The notes under the pieces: model-generated
Told to the model about the DNA's origin: nothing
Database searches by the model: none
Seen by the model: only the letters and a program-made list of their open reading frames with translations
Shown here: positions 46,263 through 55,505 of the stretch, one piece after another
Layout: every line of letters begins with the position of its first letter
How positions within the stretch are numbered: the stretch's first letter is position 1
Made by a program: the position numbers and the translations under genes
Origin: Cellulomonas iranensis NBRC 101100 = JCM 18110
Lineage (GTDB): Bacteria; Actinomycetota; Actinomycetes; Actinomycetales; Cellulomonadaceae
NCBI RefSeq assembly: GCF_001552375.1
Contig: NZ_BCRB01000001.1
Location: 39,776-103,775 of the forward strand
Direction: 5' to 3'
Length of the DNA: 64,000 bases

Positions 46263-47035
46263 GCACGACGCCGGGCGGGCCGAGGGCCCTGGGGCGACGC
46301 GTGGCGACCGCGCGGCACCGCGCGCGTCAGGGGGTCGCGTGGGCCCGGGACTACGCGTGGATCGTCGGCGCGCAGCTGCGGGCGCTGCGGCCGGTGCGGG
46401 CCGACGCGTGGGCCGCGGGGGACCGGGCGCCCGTGCTGCTGCTGCCGGGCATCTACGAGCGCTGGCCGGTCATGGCGGACCTCGCGCGTGCGCTGCTCGC
46501 GGCGGGTCACCCGGTGCACGTCGTGCCCGGCCTCGGGCTCAACGGCCGCCCGCTCGCGGCGTCGGCGCGCGTCGTCGCGGCGCGCGTCGAGGAGCTCGGT
46601 CTGCGCGGCGTCGTGCTGGTCGCGCACTCCAAGGGCGGGCTGATCGGCAAGCTCGTGATGGGCGACCCGGACGCCGGGCGGCGCGTCGCGGGGCTCGTCG
46701 CCGTGAACACGCCGTTCGCCGGGTCGGTCTACGCGCGGTGGTTCCCGGTGCGGTCGGTGCGTGCGCTGTCGCCGCGCGACCCGCACGTGCGGGCGATCGC
46801 GCGCGAGGTCGCCACGCACGCCCGGACCTGGTCGCTGTACGCCCGGTTCGACCCGCACGTGCCGGCGGGCGGCGAGCTGCCCGGCGCCGTCAACGTGCGG
46901 CTGCCGCTCGACGGCCACTTCCGCCCGCTGGGCGACCCCCGCCTGCACGCGGCCGTGCTCGACGCCGTCGCCCACCTGGCCGGGACCGCACCCGGGCCGG
47001 ACGCCGCCCGCGACGCCCGGCCCGCGGCGGGGTGA
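46259..47035 (+). CDS. Lipase-like alpha/beta hydrolase
   Basis: This 258-residue protein resembles triacylglycerol lipase/PGAP1-like hydrolases. It has LLLPGIYERWPVM as oxyanion region, and VAHSKGGLIGKLVMG with the nucleophile Ser followed by Lys. VAVNTPFAGSVYARWF and a late DGHF supplying the catalytic His are also typical. A basic N terminus without a clear signal peptide suggests it is cytosolic or membrane-associated. It is translationally coupled to the upstream hydrolase by an ATGA overlap, suggesting a shared substrate pathway. Confidence 0.85.
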   Translation: MSTTPGGPRALGRRVATARHRARQGVAWARDYAWIVGAQLRALRPVRADAWAAGDRAPVLLLPGIYERWPVMADLARALLAAGHPVHVVPGLGLNGRPLAASARVVAARVEELGLRGVVLVAHSKGGLIGKLVMGDPDAGRRVAGLVAVNTPFAGSVYARWFPVRSVRALSPRDPHVRAIAREVATHARTWSLYARFDPHVPAGGELPGAVNVRLPLDGHFRPLGDPRLHAAVLDAVAHLAGTAPGPDAARDARPAAG

Positions 47036-47048
47036 TCGGTCCGTCGGC

Positions 47049-48551
47049 TCAGTGGTGGGCCGGTGCGGCGGTGCCCGCAGGGGCCGGGCGCACGGCGAAC
47101 GCCGCGGCGATCGCGGGGAGGGTCAGCAGCGCACCGCCGAGGAACGCCGCGTGCACGCCGCCGGCGGTCGCGGCGGCGGTGGACGCGCCGCCCGCCGCCA
47201 GCCCCGCGGCCGTGGCCGAGAGCACCGTGACGAAGAGCGCGGTACCGGCCGCACCGGCGACCTGCTGGACGGTGCCGATCACGGCGCTGCCGTGCGAGTA
47301 CCGCTCGGGCACGACCGACCCCAGCGCCGACGTGAACAGCGGCGTGAAGACCAGCGCGAGGCCCGCCGACATGGTCAGGTGCGCCACGACGACCATCCAC
47401 GGCGCGCTGCCCTCGCCGAGCAGCAGCGCCATGCCCCACGTGGCCGTGCTCACCAGGATCGTGCCGGGCACGAGCAGCGGGCGCGGGCCGACCTTGTCGT
47501 AGGCGCGGCCCACGAGCGGCGCGAGCAGACCCATGAGCAGACCGCCCGGCAGCAGCATGAGGCCCGTGCGCAGCGTGTCGAGCCCCAGCACGTCCTGCGC
47601 GTAGATCGGCAGCATGATGATGACGCCGAACAGCGCCATCATCATGACGGCCATCATCGCGACGCCCACCGCGAAAGTCCGCGAGCGGAACGTGCGCAGG
47701 TCGAGCAGCGCCGCGTCGGTGCGCTGCAACCAGACCTGCCGCGCGACGAACAGCGTGAGGCCGGCCGCGCCCGCGAGCAGCGTGGCGGCCGTCACGACGC
47801 GCGACCCGCCGTGCGCGGCCTCCCCGACGCTCGACAGCCCGAACACGAGCCCGCCGAACGCGACCGCGGACAGCAGCACCGACAGCACGTCGACGCGCGC
47901 CTGGCGCGGCTCGGTGACGTTCGGCAGGCGCAGCGCGCCCAGCACGAGCGCGACCGCGGCGATGGGCAGCACGAGCCCGAACATCCACCGCCACGACAGC
48001 ACCGACAGGATCAGACCCGAGATCGTCGGCCCGAGCGCGGGGGCGACCGAGATGACGATCGAGATGTTGCCCATCGTGCGGCCGCGCGACGCCGGCGGCG
48101 TCACGGTCATCACGGTGGTCATGAGCAGCGGCAGCATGACCGCGGTGCCCATGGCCTGCACGACGCGGCCCGCGAGCAGCACCGGGAACCCGGGCGCGAG
48201 CGCGCAGATCAGCGTGCCGAGACCGAACAGGCTCATGGCCGTGAGGAACGCGCCACGGGTCGTGGTGCGCTGCAGGAAGAAGCCGGTCACGGGGATGACG
48301 ACGGCCATGGTCAGCAGGAACGCGGTCGTCAGCCACTGCGCGGTGCTCGCGGTGACGTCGAGGTCGTGCATGAGGCGCGGCAGCGCGACGCCCATGATCG
48401 TCTCGTTGAGGATCACGACGAACGTCGAGACCAGGAGCAGCGCGATCGCGAGCCGGTCGCGCGCGGAGAGCGTGGTGGGGGCCTCGACGGCGTCGGAGGT
48501 CCGGGCGGACGGCTCGACGACGGTCGTCGGCTGGTCGGTGCGGTCGGTCAC
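47049..48551 (-). CDS. MFS drug exporter, DHA2 (14-helix) type
   Basis: This 500-residue major facilitator has about fourteen hydrophobic segments. Motif A-like RVVQAMGTAVMLPLLM, motif C-like ISVAPALGPTISGLIL and the loop GRAYDKVGPRPLLV match DHA2 drug:H+ antiporters such as EmrB/QacA. The GTG at 48551 gives a normal N-terminal cytosolic tail. No regulator is adjacent. It is convergent with the lipase-like gene. Confidence 0.92.
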   Translation of the reverse strand: MTDRTDQPTTVVEPSARTSDAVEAPTTLSARDRLAIALLLVSTFVVILNETIMGVALPRLMHDLDVTASTAQWLTTAFLLTMAVVIPVTGFFLQRTTTRGAFLTAMSLFGLGTLICALAPGFPVLLAGRVVQAMGTAVMLPLLMTTVMTVTPPASRGRTMGNISIVISVAPALGPTISGLILSVLSWRWMFGLVLPIAAVALVLGALRLPNVTEPRQARVDVLSVLLSAVAFGGLVFGLSSVGEAAHGGSRVVTAATLLAGAAGLTLFVARQVWLQRTDAALLDLRTFRSRTFAVGVAMMAVMMMALFGVIIMLPIYAQDVLGLDTLRTGLMLLPGGLLMGLLAPLVGRAYDKVGPRPLLVPGTILVSTATWGMALLLGEGSAPWMVVVAHLTMSAGLALVFTPLFTSALGSVVPERYSHGSAVIGTVQQVAGAAGTALFVTVLSATAAGLAAGGASTAAATAGGVHAAFLGGALLTLPAIAAAFAVRPAPAGTAAPAHH

Positions 48552-48793
48552 GGGGGTCGCCTGTCGCGTCGGGCCCCGGGGCGGGGCGTGCGGGTCCGAG
48601 GGGCCGTCGGGGCCGGGTGGGGGTCGCGGGCGTCGTCACCGCGCGCCGCCAGTCTGTGACGCCAACCCGTGCCGGGTCGACGTCATTCCCTGCAGACCGG
48701 TGCCGCGCGGCGAACTCGTCGGGCGGCACGGCGGCGTCACGACGCGGACGAGCCGCGCGGCAGGGCGACGCGCGCACCGATGCCGGACGCGCC

Positions 48794-48827
48794 GACGGGT
48801 CCGGTGCGCGTCGGCGCCGGACCCGTC
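48794..48827 (-). terminator. 11-bp hairpin after mtnN
   Basis: GACGGGTCCGG (48794-48804) pairs perfectly with CCGGACCCGTC (48817-48827) around a 12-base loop, beginning 19 bases past the mtnN stop on the minus strand. The surrounding 294-base gap (48552-48845) shows no other feature. Confidence 0.6.
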
Positions 48828-48845
48828 GTGCAGCGCGGGGTGCGC

Positions 48846-49580
48846 TCAGGCGTCGGCGAGGACGCCGTCGAGCAGCCCCAGGACGATCGTCGCGGACCGC
48901 TCCGCCGCGTCGTCGACGTGCGCCGAGAAGTCGACGCCCGCGATCGGGCCGCACAGGTCGGAGATGCCGCGCACCGACACGAACGGCACGCCCGCGAGGT
49001 GCGCGGTGTGCGCGAGCGCGGCCGACTCCATGTCGCACGCGAGCGCACCCGGGAACGCCTCGCGCATGCCGACGACGCGCTCGGCGTCGACGAACACGTC
49101 GCTCGACAGGATCGTGCCGGTCCGGACCGTGAGCCCGCCCGCGTCGACGCCCGCGACCGCGGCGAGCAGCGCCGGGTCGGCGTCGTACCGCGCGGGCATG
49201 CGCGGCACCTGCCCGAGCTCGTACCCGAACACGCGCGCGTCGGCCGCGCCGTACACGGTGTCGGCGCCGACGACGACGTCGCCGACGCGCACGTCGAGGC
49301 CCATGCCGCCGGCCGAGCCCGCGCTCAGCACCGCGCGGGCCCCCGATCCGTGCAGCGCGAGCGCGGCAGCGGTCGCGGCGTTGACGAGCCCGATGCCGCA
49401 GGTCACGAGCAGCACGCGCGGGCCGCCGAGGTCGAGCACGCGGCGCGCGGCACCCGCGACGTCGACCTCGTCGCCGACGGCGGTCGCCCGGTCGAGGAAC
49501 GGCGACGCCTCGACGCCCATGGCCGTGACGACGACCGCGTCGACCCGCACGCCGGGTGCGGCGGACAGGTCGGTGCTCAC
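48846..49580 (-). CDS. mtnN: 5'-methylthioadenosine/S-adenosylhomocysteine nucleosidase
   Basis: This 244-residue nucleosidase removes adenine from S-adenosylhomocysteine or methylthioadenosine, producing the LuxS substrate S-ribosylhomocysteine. [16 protein letters not shown] is the typical N terminus. [34 protein letters not shown] and [13 protein letters not shown] carry the catalytic and substrate-binding Glu and Asp. ISDLCG is the last motif. The GTG start overlaps the luxS stop by four bases, so the two steps of SAH recycling are coupled. Confidence 0.92.
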   Translation of the reverse strand: MSTDLSAAPGVRVDAVVVTAMGVEASPFLDRATAVGDEVDVAGAARRVLDLGGPRVLLVTCGIGLVNAATAAALALHGSGARAVLSAGSAGGMGLDVRVGDVVVGADTVYGAADARVFGYELGQVPRMPARYDADPALLAAVAGVDAGGLTVRTGTILSSDVFVDAERVVGMREAFPGALACDMESAALAHTAHLAGVPFVSVRGISDLCGPIAGVDFSAHVDDAAERSATIVLGLLDGVLADA

Positions 49581-50029
49581 GCGGTGACCGTGGCCCACGC
49601 GTCGCGCTGCGCGAGGAACGCGCGCGCGGCGTCCTGCGCACCGGTCAGCGTGTGGTTCGCGCCCCAGCCGCACTGCACCTCGTTGGCCGCGGGGACCTCG
49701 GTCGCGTCGAGCACGTCCGTGAGCGTCGCGGCGACCAGCTCGGCGACCTCCTCGGTGCTCCAGCGACCCTCGAGCATGAGGTAGAAGCCCGTCTGGCAGC
49801 CCATGGGGGAGAAGTCGAGCACGCGGTCGGAGTGGTTCCGCGAGTGCTCGGCGAACAGGTGCTCGAGCGAGTGCACGGCCGGCATCTCGAGGTGCGCGAC
49901 GTTGGGCTGCGTGAAGCGCACGTCGAACTTGGAGATGACGTCCCCGTGCGGCAGCTGCTTGAGGTCCGCGAGCCGGAGGTACGGCGCGGCGACGGTCCGG
50001 TGGTCGAGGTTGAACGACTCGACGTTCAT
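49577..50029 (-). CDS. luxS: S-ribosylhomocysteine lyase LuxS
   Basis: This 150-residue LuxS converts S-ribosylhomocysteine to homocysteine and the autoinducer-2 precursor. It starts [10 protein letters not shown], and the metal site is H53-x-x-E56-H57 with C120 (QCGWG). C78 in GCQTGFY is the catalytic Cys equivalent. Length and motifs are complete. An in-frame ATG eleven codons upstream is less likely as start. It forms a unit with mtnN, which overlaps its stop. Confidence 0.95.
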   Translation of the reverse strand: MNVESFNLDHRTVAAPYLRLADLKQLPHGDVISKFDVRFTQPNVAHLEMPAVHSLEHLFAEHSRNHSDRVLDFSPMGCQTGFYLMLEGRWSTEEVAELVAATLTDVLDATEVPAANEVQCGWGANHTLTGAQDAARAFLAQRDAWATVTA

Positions 50030-50106
50030 GCGAGGTGTGTCCACGGCACCAGTCTGCGCCATCGGGGGCCGGTCGCGCCGGGGCGTCCGGGGCGACCGGG
50101 CCGGGG

Positions 50107-50997
50107 TCAGCGGGAGCGCAGCTCGACCAGCACGCGCGGCAGCTCGTCGAGCAGCTCGCGGGCCAGGTAGCCGAGGGGTCCGACGGCGGCCGCGAGGCGG
50201 TCGCCCGCGAGCCCGTGCGCCTCGACGCCGAAGCACGCGGCCTGCGCCGGGTCGGCGCCGCGCGCGAGCAGCCCGGCGACGGCGCCCGCGAGCACGTCGC
50301 CGCTGCCGGACGTGCCGAGGCCCGAGTGCCCGGTCGACGAGCGCCAGCGCCGGCCCCCGGGCTCGGCGACGACGCCCGCGCACACCACGACCGTGCCGTA
50401 GGCGTCGGCCAGCCGGGCCGCGACGGGCTCGTCGCCGTCGTCGTGCCCCTCGTCGGGCGCCGCGTCGGACGACCCGAGCAGGTAGGCGGCCTCGGTGGAG
50501 TTCGGCGTCAGCACGGCCCGCCCGCGCACGGCCTCGCGCACGTCCGACGCGTCGCGCAGCACGCCGAGCGCGAACGCGTCGAGCACGAGCGGCGTCGTCG
50601 CGGGGGCGTGGGCGAGCACGGCGCGCAGCAGCGCGAGCGTCCCGGCCGGCGCGTCCAGCCCGGGGCCGACCACGACGACGTCGGCGCGCGCGAGCTCGGC
50701 GTCCAGGACGCCGTCGCCGGGCCCGGCGACGGCGCCGTCGGGGCGCTCGGGCAGTCCGAGCACGCCGGCCTCGGGCACCGCGACCGCGAGCGGCCCTGCG
50801 ACCGACTCCGCGACGGCCAGGGACAGCCGCCCCGCGCCGACCCGCAGGGCCGCGAGCCCCGCGAGCAGGACGGCGCCCGGCGTGCCGCGCGCACCGCCGA
50901 GCACGAGCACGCCGCCGCGCGCGTCCTTGCCACCGGTCGGCTCCGGCAGCGGGTGCTCCCGCAGCAGCGTGGGGCTCAGGACGGCGGTGTCACCCAT
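50107..50997 (-). CDS. nnrD: ADP/ATP-dependent NAD(P)H-hydrate dehydratase
   Basis: This 296-residue YjeF C-terminal-type (ribokinase-fold) enzyme repairs hydrated NADH/NADPH using ADP or [36 protein letters not shown] and [15 protein letters not shown], with the catalytic Asp, are diagnostic. The epimerase half (NnrE) is absent, so that partner must be encoded elsewhere. The ATG overlaps the stop of the histidine phosphatase gene by eight bases, suggesting co-transcription. Confidence 0.92.
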   Translation of the reverse strand: MGDTAVLSPTLLREHPLPEPTGGKDARGGVLVLGGARGTPGAVLLAGLAALRVGAGRLSLAVAESVAGPLAVAVPEAGVLGLPERPDGAVAGPGDGVLDAELARADVVVVGPGLDAPAGTLALLRAVLAHAPATTPLVLDAFALGVLRDASDVREAVRGRAVLTPNSTEAAYLLGSSDAAPDEGHDDGDEPVAARLADAYGTVVVCAGVVAEPGGRRWRSSTGHSGLGTSGSGDVLAGAVAGLLARGADPAQAACFGVEAHGLAGDRLAAAVGPLGYLARELLDELPRVLVELRSR

Positions 50998-51727
50998 GCG
51001 TGTCCTCCGTGCCCTCGTGCTCGGTGATCGGCGCGTCGAGCTCGGCCAGGTGCGCGACGTCGTCGAACGCCGCGAGCCGCCACGCGCCGTCGACCCGGTC
51101 GAGACGCGTGACGGACGCGTTGTGCACGCTGCTGCCGCGCACGATCGTCATGAGCTCGTCCTCGGTGAGCTCCTCGAGCACGTAGCGCAGCAGCATCACG
51201 ACCGCGTCGTGCACGACGACGAGCACGCGCCGGCCGGCGTCCCGCTCCTGCAGGTCGCGCAGCGCCGCGCGCAGCCGCAGCGCGACGTCGGCCCACGACT
51301 CGCCGCCGGGCGGGCGGTGGTACATCTTGCCGAGGTGCCGGCGGCGCTCGGCCTCGGCCGGGTGGTGCTCGAGCACGCCGCGCCACGTGAGGCGGTCGAG
51401 CACGCCCAGCTCGCGGTCGCGCAGCCGCTCGTCGAGACGCACCGGCAGGTCGAGGCCGGCGGTCTCGAGCGCGATCCGCGCGGTCTGCTGCGTGCGCACG
51501 TACGGCGAGCACCACACGACCTCGGGCACCTCGCCGGCCGGGAGGTCCGCGAGCCACGCGCCGAGCGCCTTCGCCTGCTCACGGCCGCGCTCCGACAGCG
51601 GCGTGTCGGCGTCCCGCGTCGCGACGTCGACGACGAGGGCCTGCGTGCGCTCGGCGTGCGTGGCCGCGACGTTGCCGACGCTCTCGCCGTGACGCACGAG
51701 CACGAGGCTCGCGGGGGCGGGCGTCAC
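50990..51727 (-). CDS. Histidine phosphatase (phosphoglycerate mutase family)
   Basis: This 245-residue protein has the RHG motif LVLVRHGESVGN with the phosphorylated His. The core continues with LSERGREQA, CSPYVRTQQTA (second Arg), ESWADVALRL (acid/base Glu) and VVVHDAVVML (second His). It should dephosphorylate a small phosphoester or act as a mutase; the substrate is not deducible. The GTG overlaps the stop of the small membrane protein gene. It begins the group that also holds nnrD. Confidence 0.9.
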   Translation of the reverse strand: MTPAPASLVLVRHGESVGNVAATHAERTQALVVDVATRDADTPLSERGREQAKALGAWLADLPAGEVPEVVWCSPYVRTQQTARIALETAGLDLPVRLDERLRDRELGVLDRLTWRGVLEHHPAEAERRRHLGKMYHRPPGGESWADVALRLRAALRDLQERDAGRRVLVVVHDAVVMLLRYVLEELTEDELMTIVRGSSVHNASVTRLDRVDGAWRLAAFDDVAHLAELDAPITEHEGTEDTHG

Positions 51728-51966
51728 CGGCGGTCGCGCTCCTCGAGCGCCGGCAGGATCGTCGTCGGGATCGCGAACGCGAGGCCGAAGGCCAGGATGC
51801 CCGCGGTCGCCACGAGCGCGCCGGTGGTGCCGTCGCTGCTGCTGAAGCCGATGGTGAGCAGCGCGAACGCGCCGACGAACAGCACGAGGCACAGCACGCC
51901 GCTCAGGGCGCGCGTGGGCGCCTCGGGGGCCGGGTCGGTGCTGCGGGCGCCGGTGTCGTTGCTCAT
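51724..51966 (-). CDS. Small membrane protein, two helices
   Basis: This 80-residue protein has a polar N terminus and two hydrophobic segments (about 22-42 and 48-68), with a short charged C-terminal tail (EERDRR). No family was recognised. Its stop overlaps the start of the histidine phosphatase gene, which supports it as a real gene. The function is unknown. Confidence 0.75.
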   Translation of the reverse strand: MSNDTGARSTDPAPEAPTRALSGVLCLVLFVGAFALLTIGFSSSDGTTGALVATAGILAFGLAFAIPTTILPALEERDRR

Positions 51967-52089
51967 CGGGGTCCTCCTCGAGTGGTGCGACGGTGAGCGG
52001 CCAGTATCCCGGCGCGGCGCGGCGGGGGCACGCCCGCGCAGCCCCTCGGCGTGCCGCGCGCCCCGCGACCCGCCCGCCGGCGCGGCCCG

Positions 52090-53040
52090 TCAGCGCATCG
52101 GCAGGGCGCGCCGCCCCCGCGGCCCGTACGCGGGCATGGCGCCGCGGTACGCGACCTCCAGCAGCACGAGCACGCGCTGACGGTGCCCGGCCCACGGCGC
52201 GAGCAGGTGCAGCATGCCGGCGTCGTCCGCGCGTCGCCCCGTCAGCGCCCACCCGACGAGGTGCGGGAGGTGGGCGTCCCCGACCTGCACGGCGTCGGGG
52301 TCGCCCAGCGCGCGCGACGTGACCTCCGCCGCGGTCCACGGGCCGATGCCGGGCACGGTCTGCAGGCGCCGCCCGAGCTCGGCGGGCGCGAGGTCGGGCG
52401 TCAGCCGGTGCGCCACGGCGGCGGCGCGCCGGACCGCGTCGGCGCGGTGCGCGTCGACGCCCGCCTGCCGCCACTCCCACACCGGCAGGGCTCCCCACGC
52501 CGCGGGCGGCGGCGCGACGCGCAGGCCCGCCGGCGCGGGCCCGGGAGCAGGGTCGCCGTGCCGCGCGACGAGACGGCGCCACGACGCCTTGGCGTCGGTC
52601 CCGACGACGCGCTGCTCGAGGACCGACGTCACGACCGTGGACCACACGTCGCCGCCGCGCGCGAGCCGCAGCGACGCGTGCGTGCGGTGGGCGCGCGCGA
52701 CCGCGGGGTGCAGGTGCGCCGCGAACCCGGTCGGGTCGTCGAGCAGGCCGAGCAGACCGGGCACGTCGGCGAGCACGTCGGCCGCGCCGGGCCCCCACGC
52801 GTCGGCGCGCACGCCGCCCGGGACGCCGGTGAGGCGCAGCGTCGCGGGCCCGGACGCCCGGCGCGTCGCGTGCCAGACGGCGCCGTCGACGGTGGCCCAC
52901 GTGGGGTCGCCCGCGCCGCGGCGCAGGCGACCGACCGTGCGTCGCGGGTCGACGTGCCCCGGGCACGCGACGACCGTACCGACGTCGCCGGTCGCGTGCG
53001 GGGCGCGCGGCGGTGCGGTCACGGGGTGGGCGGCGGTCAC
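52090..53040 (-). CDS. AlkA-type DNA-3-methyladenine glycosylase
   Basis: This protein of about 316 residues excises alkylated bases from DNA. The helix-hairpin-helix motif LQTVPGIGPWTAAEV followed by DPDAVQVGDAHLPH supplies the DNA-binding loop and catalytic Asp. The N-terminal half is the AlkA-like beta-sandwich without obvious metal ligands. The start is uncertain: GTG at 53040 lies directly behind GGAGGT, too close for a normal spacing, and GTG at 53022 is an alternative. It is divergent from the STAS gene. Confidence 0.85.
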   Translation of the reverse strand: MTAAHPVTAPPRAPHATGDVGTVVACPGHVDPRRTVGRLRRGAGDPTWATVDGAVWHATRRASGPATLRLTGVPGGVRADAWGPGAADVLADVPGLLGLLDDPTGFAAHLHPAVARAHRTHASLRLARGGDVWSTVVTSVLEQRVVGTDAKASWRRLVARHGDPAPGPAPAGLRVAPPPAAWGALPVWEWRQAGVDAHRADAVRRAAAVAHRLTPDLAPAELGRRLQTVPGIGPWTAAEVTSRALGDPDAVQVGDAHLPHLVGWALTGRRADDAGMLHLLAPWAGHRQRVLVLLEVAYRGAMPAYGPRGRRALPMR

Positions 53041-53115
53041 ACCTCCAGGATGCACCCGGGCGCCGACGCGCCCGTTCGGCGTGCCGCGCCCGGTGACGCG
53101 CGGCACACTCGGCGC

Positions 53116-53484
53116 GTGACGACGGGACCGGGCGTGCGCGACGGCGGGCTCGCCGTGCGCCGCGAGGGCGCGGTGCTGCGCGTCGTGCTCGACGGCGCGG
53201 TGGACCTGGCGGTGCGCGAGCGGGACACGCCGCCGCTGTGGGCGGCGCTCGCGGAGCCCGACGTCACGGGCGTCGAGGTCGACGCGGGCGCCGTGACGTT
53301 CCTCGACTCCAGCGGCCTGTCGGTGCTCGTGCGCCTCGCGCGGGACGCCGACGAGCGCGGCGTCCCGCTGCGGCTGACGGCGGTGAGCCCGCGCGTCGCG
53401 GACCTGCTCGACGCGACCGGTGTGCGCGACTGGATCGCGGGCCTCGGGGCGGGTCCCGGCCCGACGGGCGACGCGGCGCGCTGA
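53116..53484 (+). CDS. STAS-domain anti-sigma factor antagonist
   Basis: This 122-residue single-domain STAS protein resembles SpoIIAA/RsbV. VLDGAVDLAVRERD opens the fold and TFLDSSGLSVL (D64-S65-S66) carries the phosphorylatable Ser. Its likely partners are an anti-sigma kinase and an SpoIIE-type phosphatase; one such phosphatase is encoded at 35848. The GTG start is without a clear Shine-Dalgarno. It is convergent with the S4 gene by four bases. Confidence 0.88.
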   Translation: MTTGPGVRDGGLAVRREGAVLRVVLDGAVDLAVRERDTPPLWAALAEPDVTGVEVDAGAVTFLDSSGLSVLVRLARDADERGVPLRLTAVSPRVADLLDATGVRDWIAGLGAGPGPTGDAAR

Positions 53485-53488
53485 CGCG

Positions 53489-53863
53489 TCAGCGGCCCCG
53501 CAGCCGCTCGATCGCCCGGCGGTCGCGCTTGGTGGGCCGGCCCGCGCCGCGGTCGCGCTGCGCCGCGACCGCGACCTGGGTGCGCGGCACGGGGGCGGGG
53601 GAGCGGTCGAGGTAGGAGGCCTGCGCGATCTCCGCGGACACGCGCTTGACCAGCAGCCGGTGCACGACGACGAGCCGTTCGCGGCCCGCGCCGCGGATCT
53701 GCACCTCGTCGCCCGGGACGACCTGCGTCGCGGGCTTGGCGCGCTCGCCGTTGACGCGCACGTGGCCCGCGCGGCACGCGGCCCCGGCGGCCGAGCGCGT
53801 CGGGAACAGCCGCACCGCCCACGCCCAGGCGTCGACGCGGACCCGGCCCTGCGGCTCGGCCAC
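53489..53863 (-). CDS. S4-domain RNA-binding protein (Hsp15-like)
   Basis: This 124-residue protein has an N-terminal S4 domain, RVDAWAWAVRLFPTRSAA to GDEVQIRG, and a basic C-terminal tail. It matches the ribosome-associated heat-shock protein Hsp15, which binds stalled 50S subunits with attached tRNA. The GTG is chosen because GGGAGG lies six bases upstream. Its gene is monocistronic and convergent with the STAS gene. Confidence 0.9.
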   Translation of the reverse strand: MAEPQGRVRVDAWAWAVRLFPTRSAAGAACRAGHVRVNGERAKPATQVVPGDEVQIRGAGRERLVVVHRLLVKRVSAEIAQASYLDRSPAPVPRTQVAVAAQRDRGAGRPTKRDRRAIERLRGR

Positions 53864-53989
53864 GGTGCACCTCCCGTCCGGCTCCCGACGCCGTGCGCGT
53901 CGTCGGGGCCAGCCTGCCACGCGGCGGCGTGCGGGTCGTCGGCGAGCGAGCGCGAGGCCGCGTGACCGCCCGACGGCGACGCGGTCGAC

Positions 53990-54005
53990 GGTGAAACGCT
54001 TCGAC
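53990..54005 (+). promoter_or_regulatory. Motif A copy upstream of the CE3 esterase gene
   Basis: GGTGAAACGCTTCGAC is identical over all 16 bases to 14939-14954, upstream of the secreted GH43 gene. It lies 96 bases before the esterase start. Same strand orientation relative to the gene in both cases. Confidence 0.6.
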
Positions 54006-54101
54006 GGTCCCGCGCGCGGCGGGTCCGCGCGACGCTCGGCCCCGTGGGCGTGCGCCGCCCGCCCGCGCCGCGCGCGGACCCGCGTCGAAGGAGCCGTGAG
54101 C

Positions 54102-55310
54102 ATGGCCACCAGCCCTCCGTCCCGCCCCGTCCGTCGTCGGCGGCTCCGCGCGCTCGCGACCGTCGTCGGTCTCGCGCTGCTCGTGCCGGCCGGTGCCGCG
54201 ACCGCGCCGGGTGCGCTCGCGGCTCCCGGGGCGGCCTCGGTCGCCCCGTCCGTCGCGGCCGACGCCGAGCCCGTCCGCGTCATGGCGCTCGGCGACTCCA
54301 TCACGGGCTCGCCCGGCTGCTGGCGCGCGCTCCTGCACCGCGACCTCACCGCCGCCGGGCACCGCGTCGACATGGTCGGCACGCTGCCGCCGCAGGGCTG
54401 CGGCATCGCGCACGACGGCGACAACGAGGGGCACGGCGGGGCGCTCGTGACGAACGTCGCCGCGTCCGGCGAGGCGGCCGCGTGGTTCGCGGCCACGCGC
54501 CCGCAGGTCGTGCTCATGCACTTCGCGACCAACGACGTGTGGAGCGCACGGACGCCGCAGCAGGTCCTCGACGCGTGGACGACGCTCGTGCGGCAGATGC
54601 GCGCGGTCGACCCGCACGTCGTGGTCGTGGCCGCGCAGATCATCCCCGTCGCGCCGCCGTCGTGCGCGCAGTGCCCGGCTCGCACCGAGGCGCTCAACGC
54701 CGAGGTCCCCGCGTGGGCCGCCGCGACGTCGACGCCGGGCTCGCCCGTGCTGGTCGCCGACCACTGGACCGGCTGGGACCCCGCGCGCGACACGTCGGAC
54801 GGCGTGCACCCGAACGACGCCGGCACGGTGCGCATGGCCGCGACCTGGCTGCCCGTGGTCGAGCGGGCGCTCGCGCTCGTCGAGGGCACGGCGCCGACGC
54901 CCGGCCCGTCGCCCACCGTCACCCCGACGCCGACGCCGACGCCCACCGCGACCCCGACCCCGACGCCGACCTCGACGTCGACGCCCACGTCGACACCCAC
55001 GCCCACCCCGCCCGCGGGCGCGGCCTGCACGGCCGTCCTCACGGTCACGAGCCGGTGGCCGGGCGGCTTCGTCGCGACCGTGCGCGTGACGAGCAGCGGC
55101 ACGTCGGCCACGTCCGGCTGGCAGGTCGCGGTGCCGCTGCCGGCGAACCAGGTCGCGCACGCCTGGAGCGCCACCGTGTCGGGCTCGTCGTCGGTCACGT
55201 TCGACGCGGTCGCGTGGAACGGCGCGCTCGCACCCGGCGCGGCGGCCGAGCTCGGCTTCCAGGGCACCGGCGAGCCGCCTGTCGGCGCGGTCACCTGCAC
55301 GGCACGCTGA
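54102..55310 (+). CDS. Secreted CE3 acetylxylan esterase with CBM2
   Basis: This 402-residue secreted esterase removes acetyl groups from xylan. Residues 1-45 are a signal peptide. The SGNH-fold catalytic domain shows GDSITGSPGCW (nucleophile S66), DGDNEGHGG, ATNDVW and DGVHPND (catalytic H236), as in family CE3. A long Pro/Thr linker (about 265-305) leads to a C-terminal CBM2 starting ACTAVLTVTSRWPGGF and ending in a paired Cys, with surface Trp residues for cellulose or xylan binding. The ATG at 54102 follows GAAGGAG by eight bases. Motif A upstream suggests co-regulation with the GH43 gene. Confidence 0.93.
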   Translation: MATSPPSRPVRRRRLRALATVVGLALLVPAGAATAPGALAAPGAASVAPSVAADAEPVRVMALGDSITGSPGCWRALLHRDLTAAGHRVDMVGTLPPQGCGIAHDGDNEGHGGALVTNVAASGEAAAWFAATRPQVVLMHFATNDVWSARTPQQVLDAWTTLVRQMRAVDPHVVVVAAQIIPVAPPSCAQCPARTEALNAEVPAWAAATSTPGSPVLVADHWTGWDPARDTSDGVHPNDAGTVRMAATWLPVVERALALVEGTAPTPGPSPTVTPTPTPTPTATPTPTPTSTSTPTSTPTPTPPAGAACTAVLTVTSRWPGGFVATVRVTSSGTSATSGWQVAVPLPANQVAHAWSATVSGSSSVTFDAVAWNGALAPGAAAELGFQGTGEPPVGAVTCTAR

Positions 55311-55410
55311 CGCGGGCCTGACGGGTCGCCGCCGTCGACCGTCGTGTCGCAGGTGCCGCGCCCTCGGCCAGGACCCGTCCGCGGCCCGCGCACGCGTCCC
55401 GGACGCACGA

Positions 55411-55465
55411 CGGCCCGCGGTCCGCACGACCACCCCGCTCGGGGAGCCGTGCCGACCGCGGGCCG
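55411..55465. terminator. 12-bp hairpin between esterase and pgi genes
   Basis: CGGCCCGCGGTC (55411-55422) pairs perfectly with 55454-55465 around a 31-base loop. It lies in the 195-base gap between convergent genes, so it could stop transcription from either side. Confidence 0.5.
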
Positions 55466-55505
55466 CGGTGCGTGCGCCGTCGCCGTGCCGCGACGGCCGC
55501 GCGGG

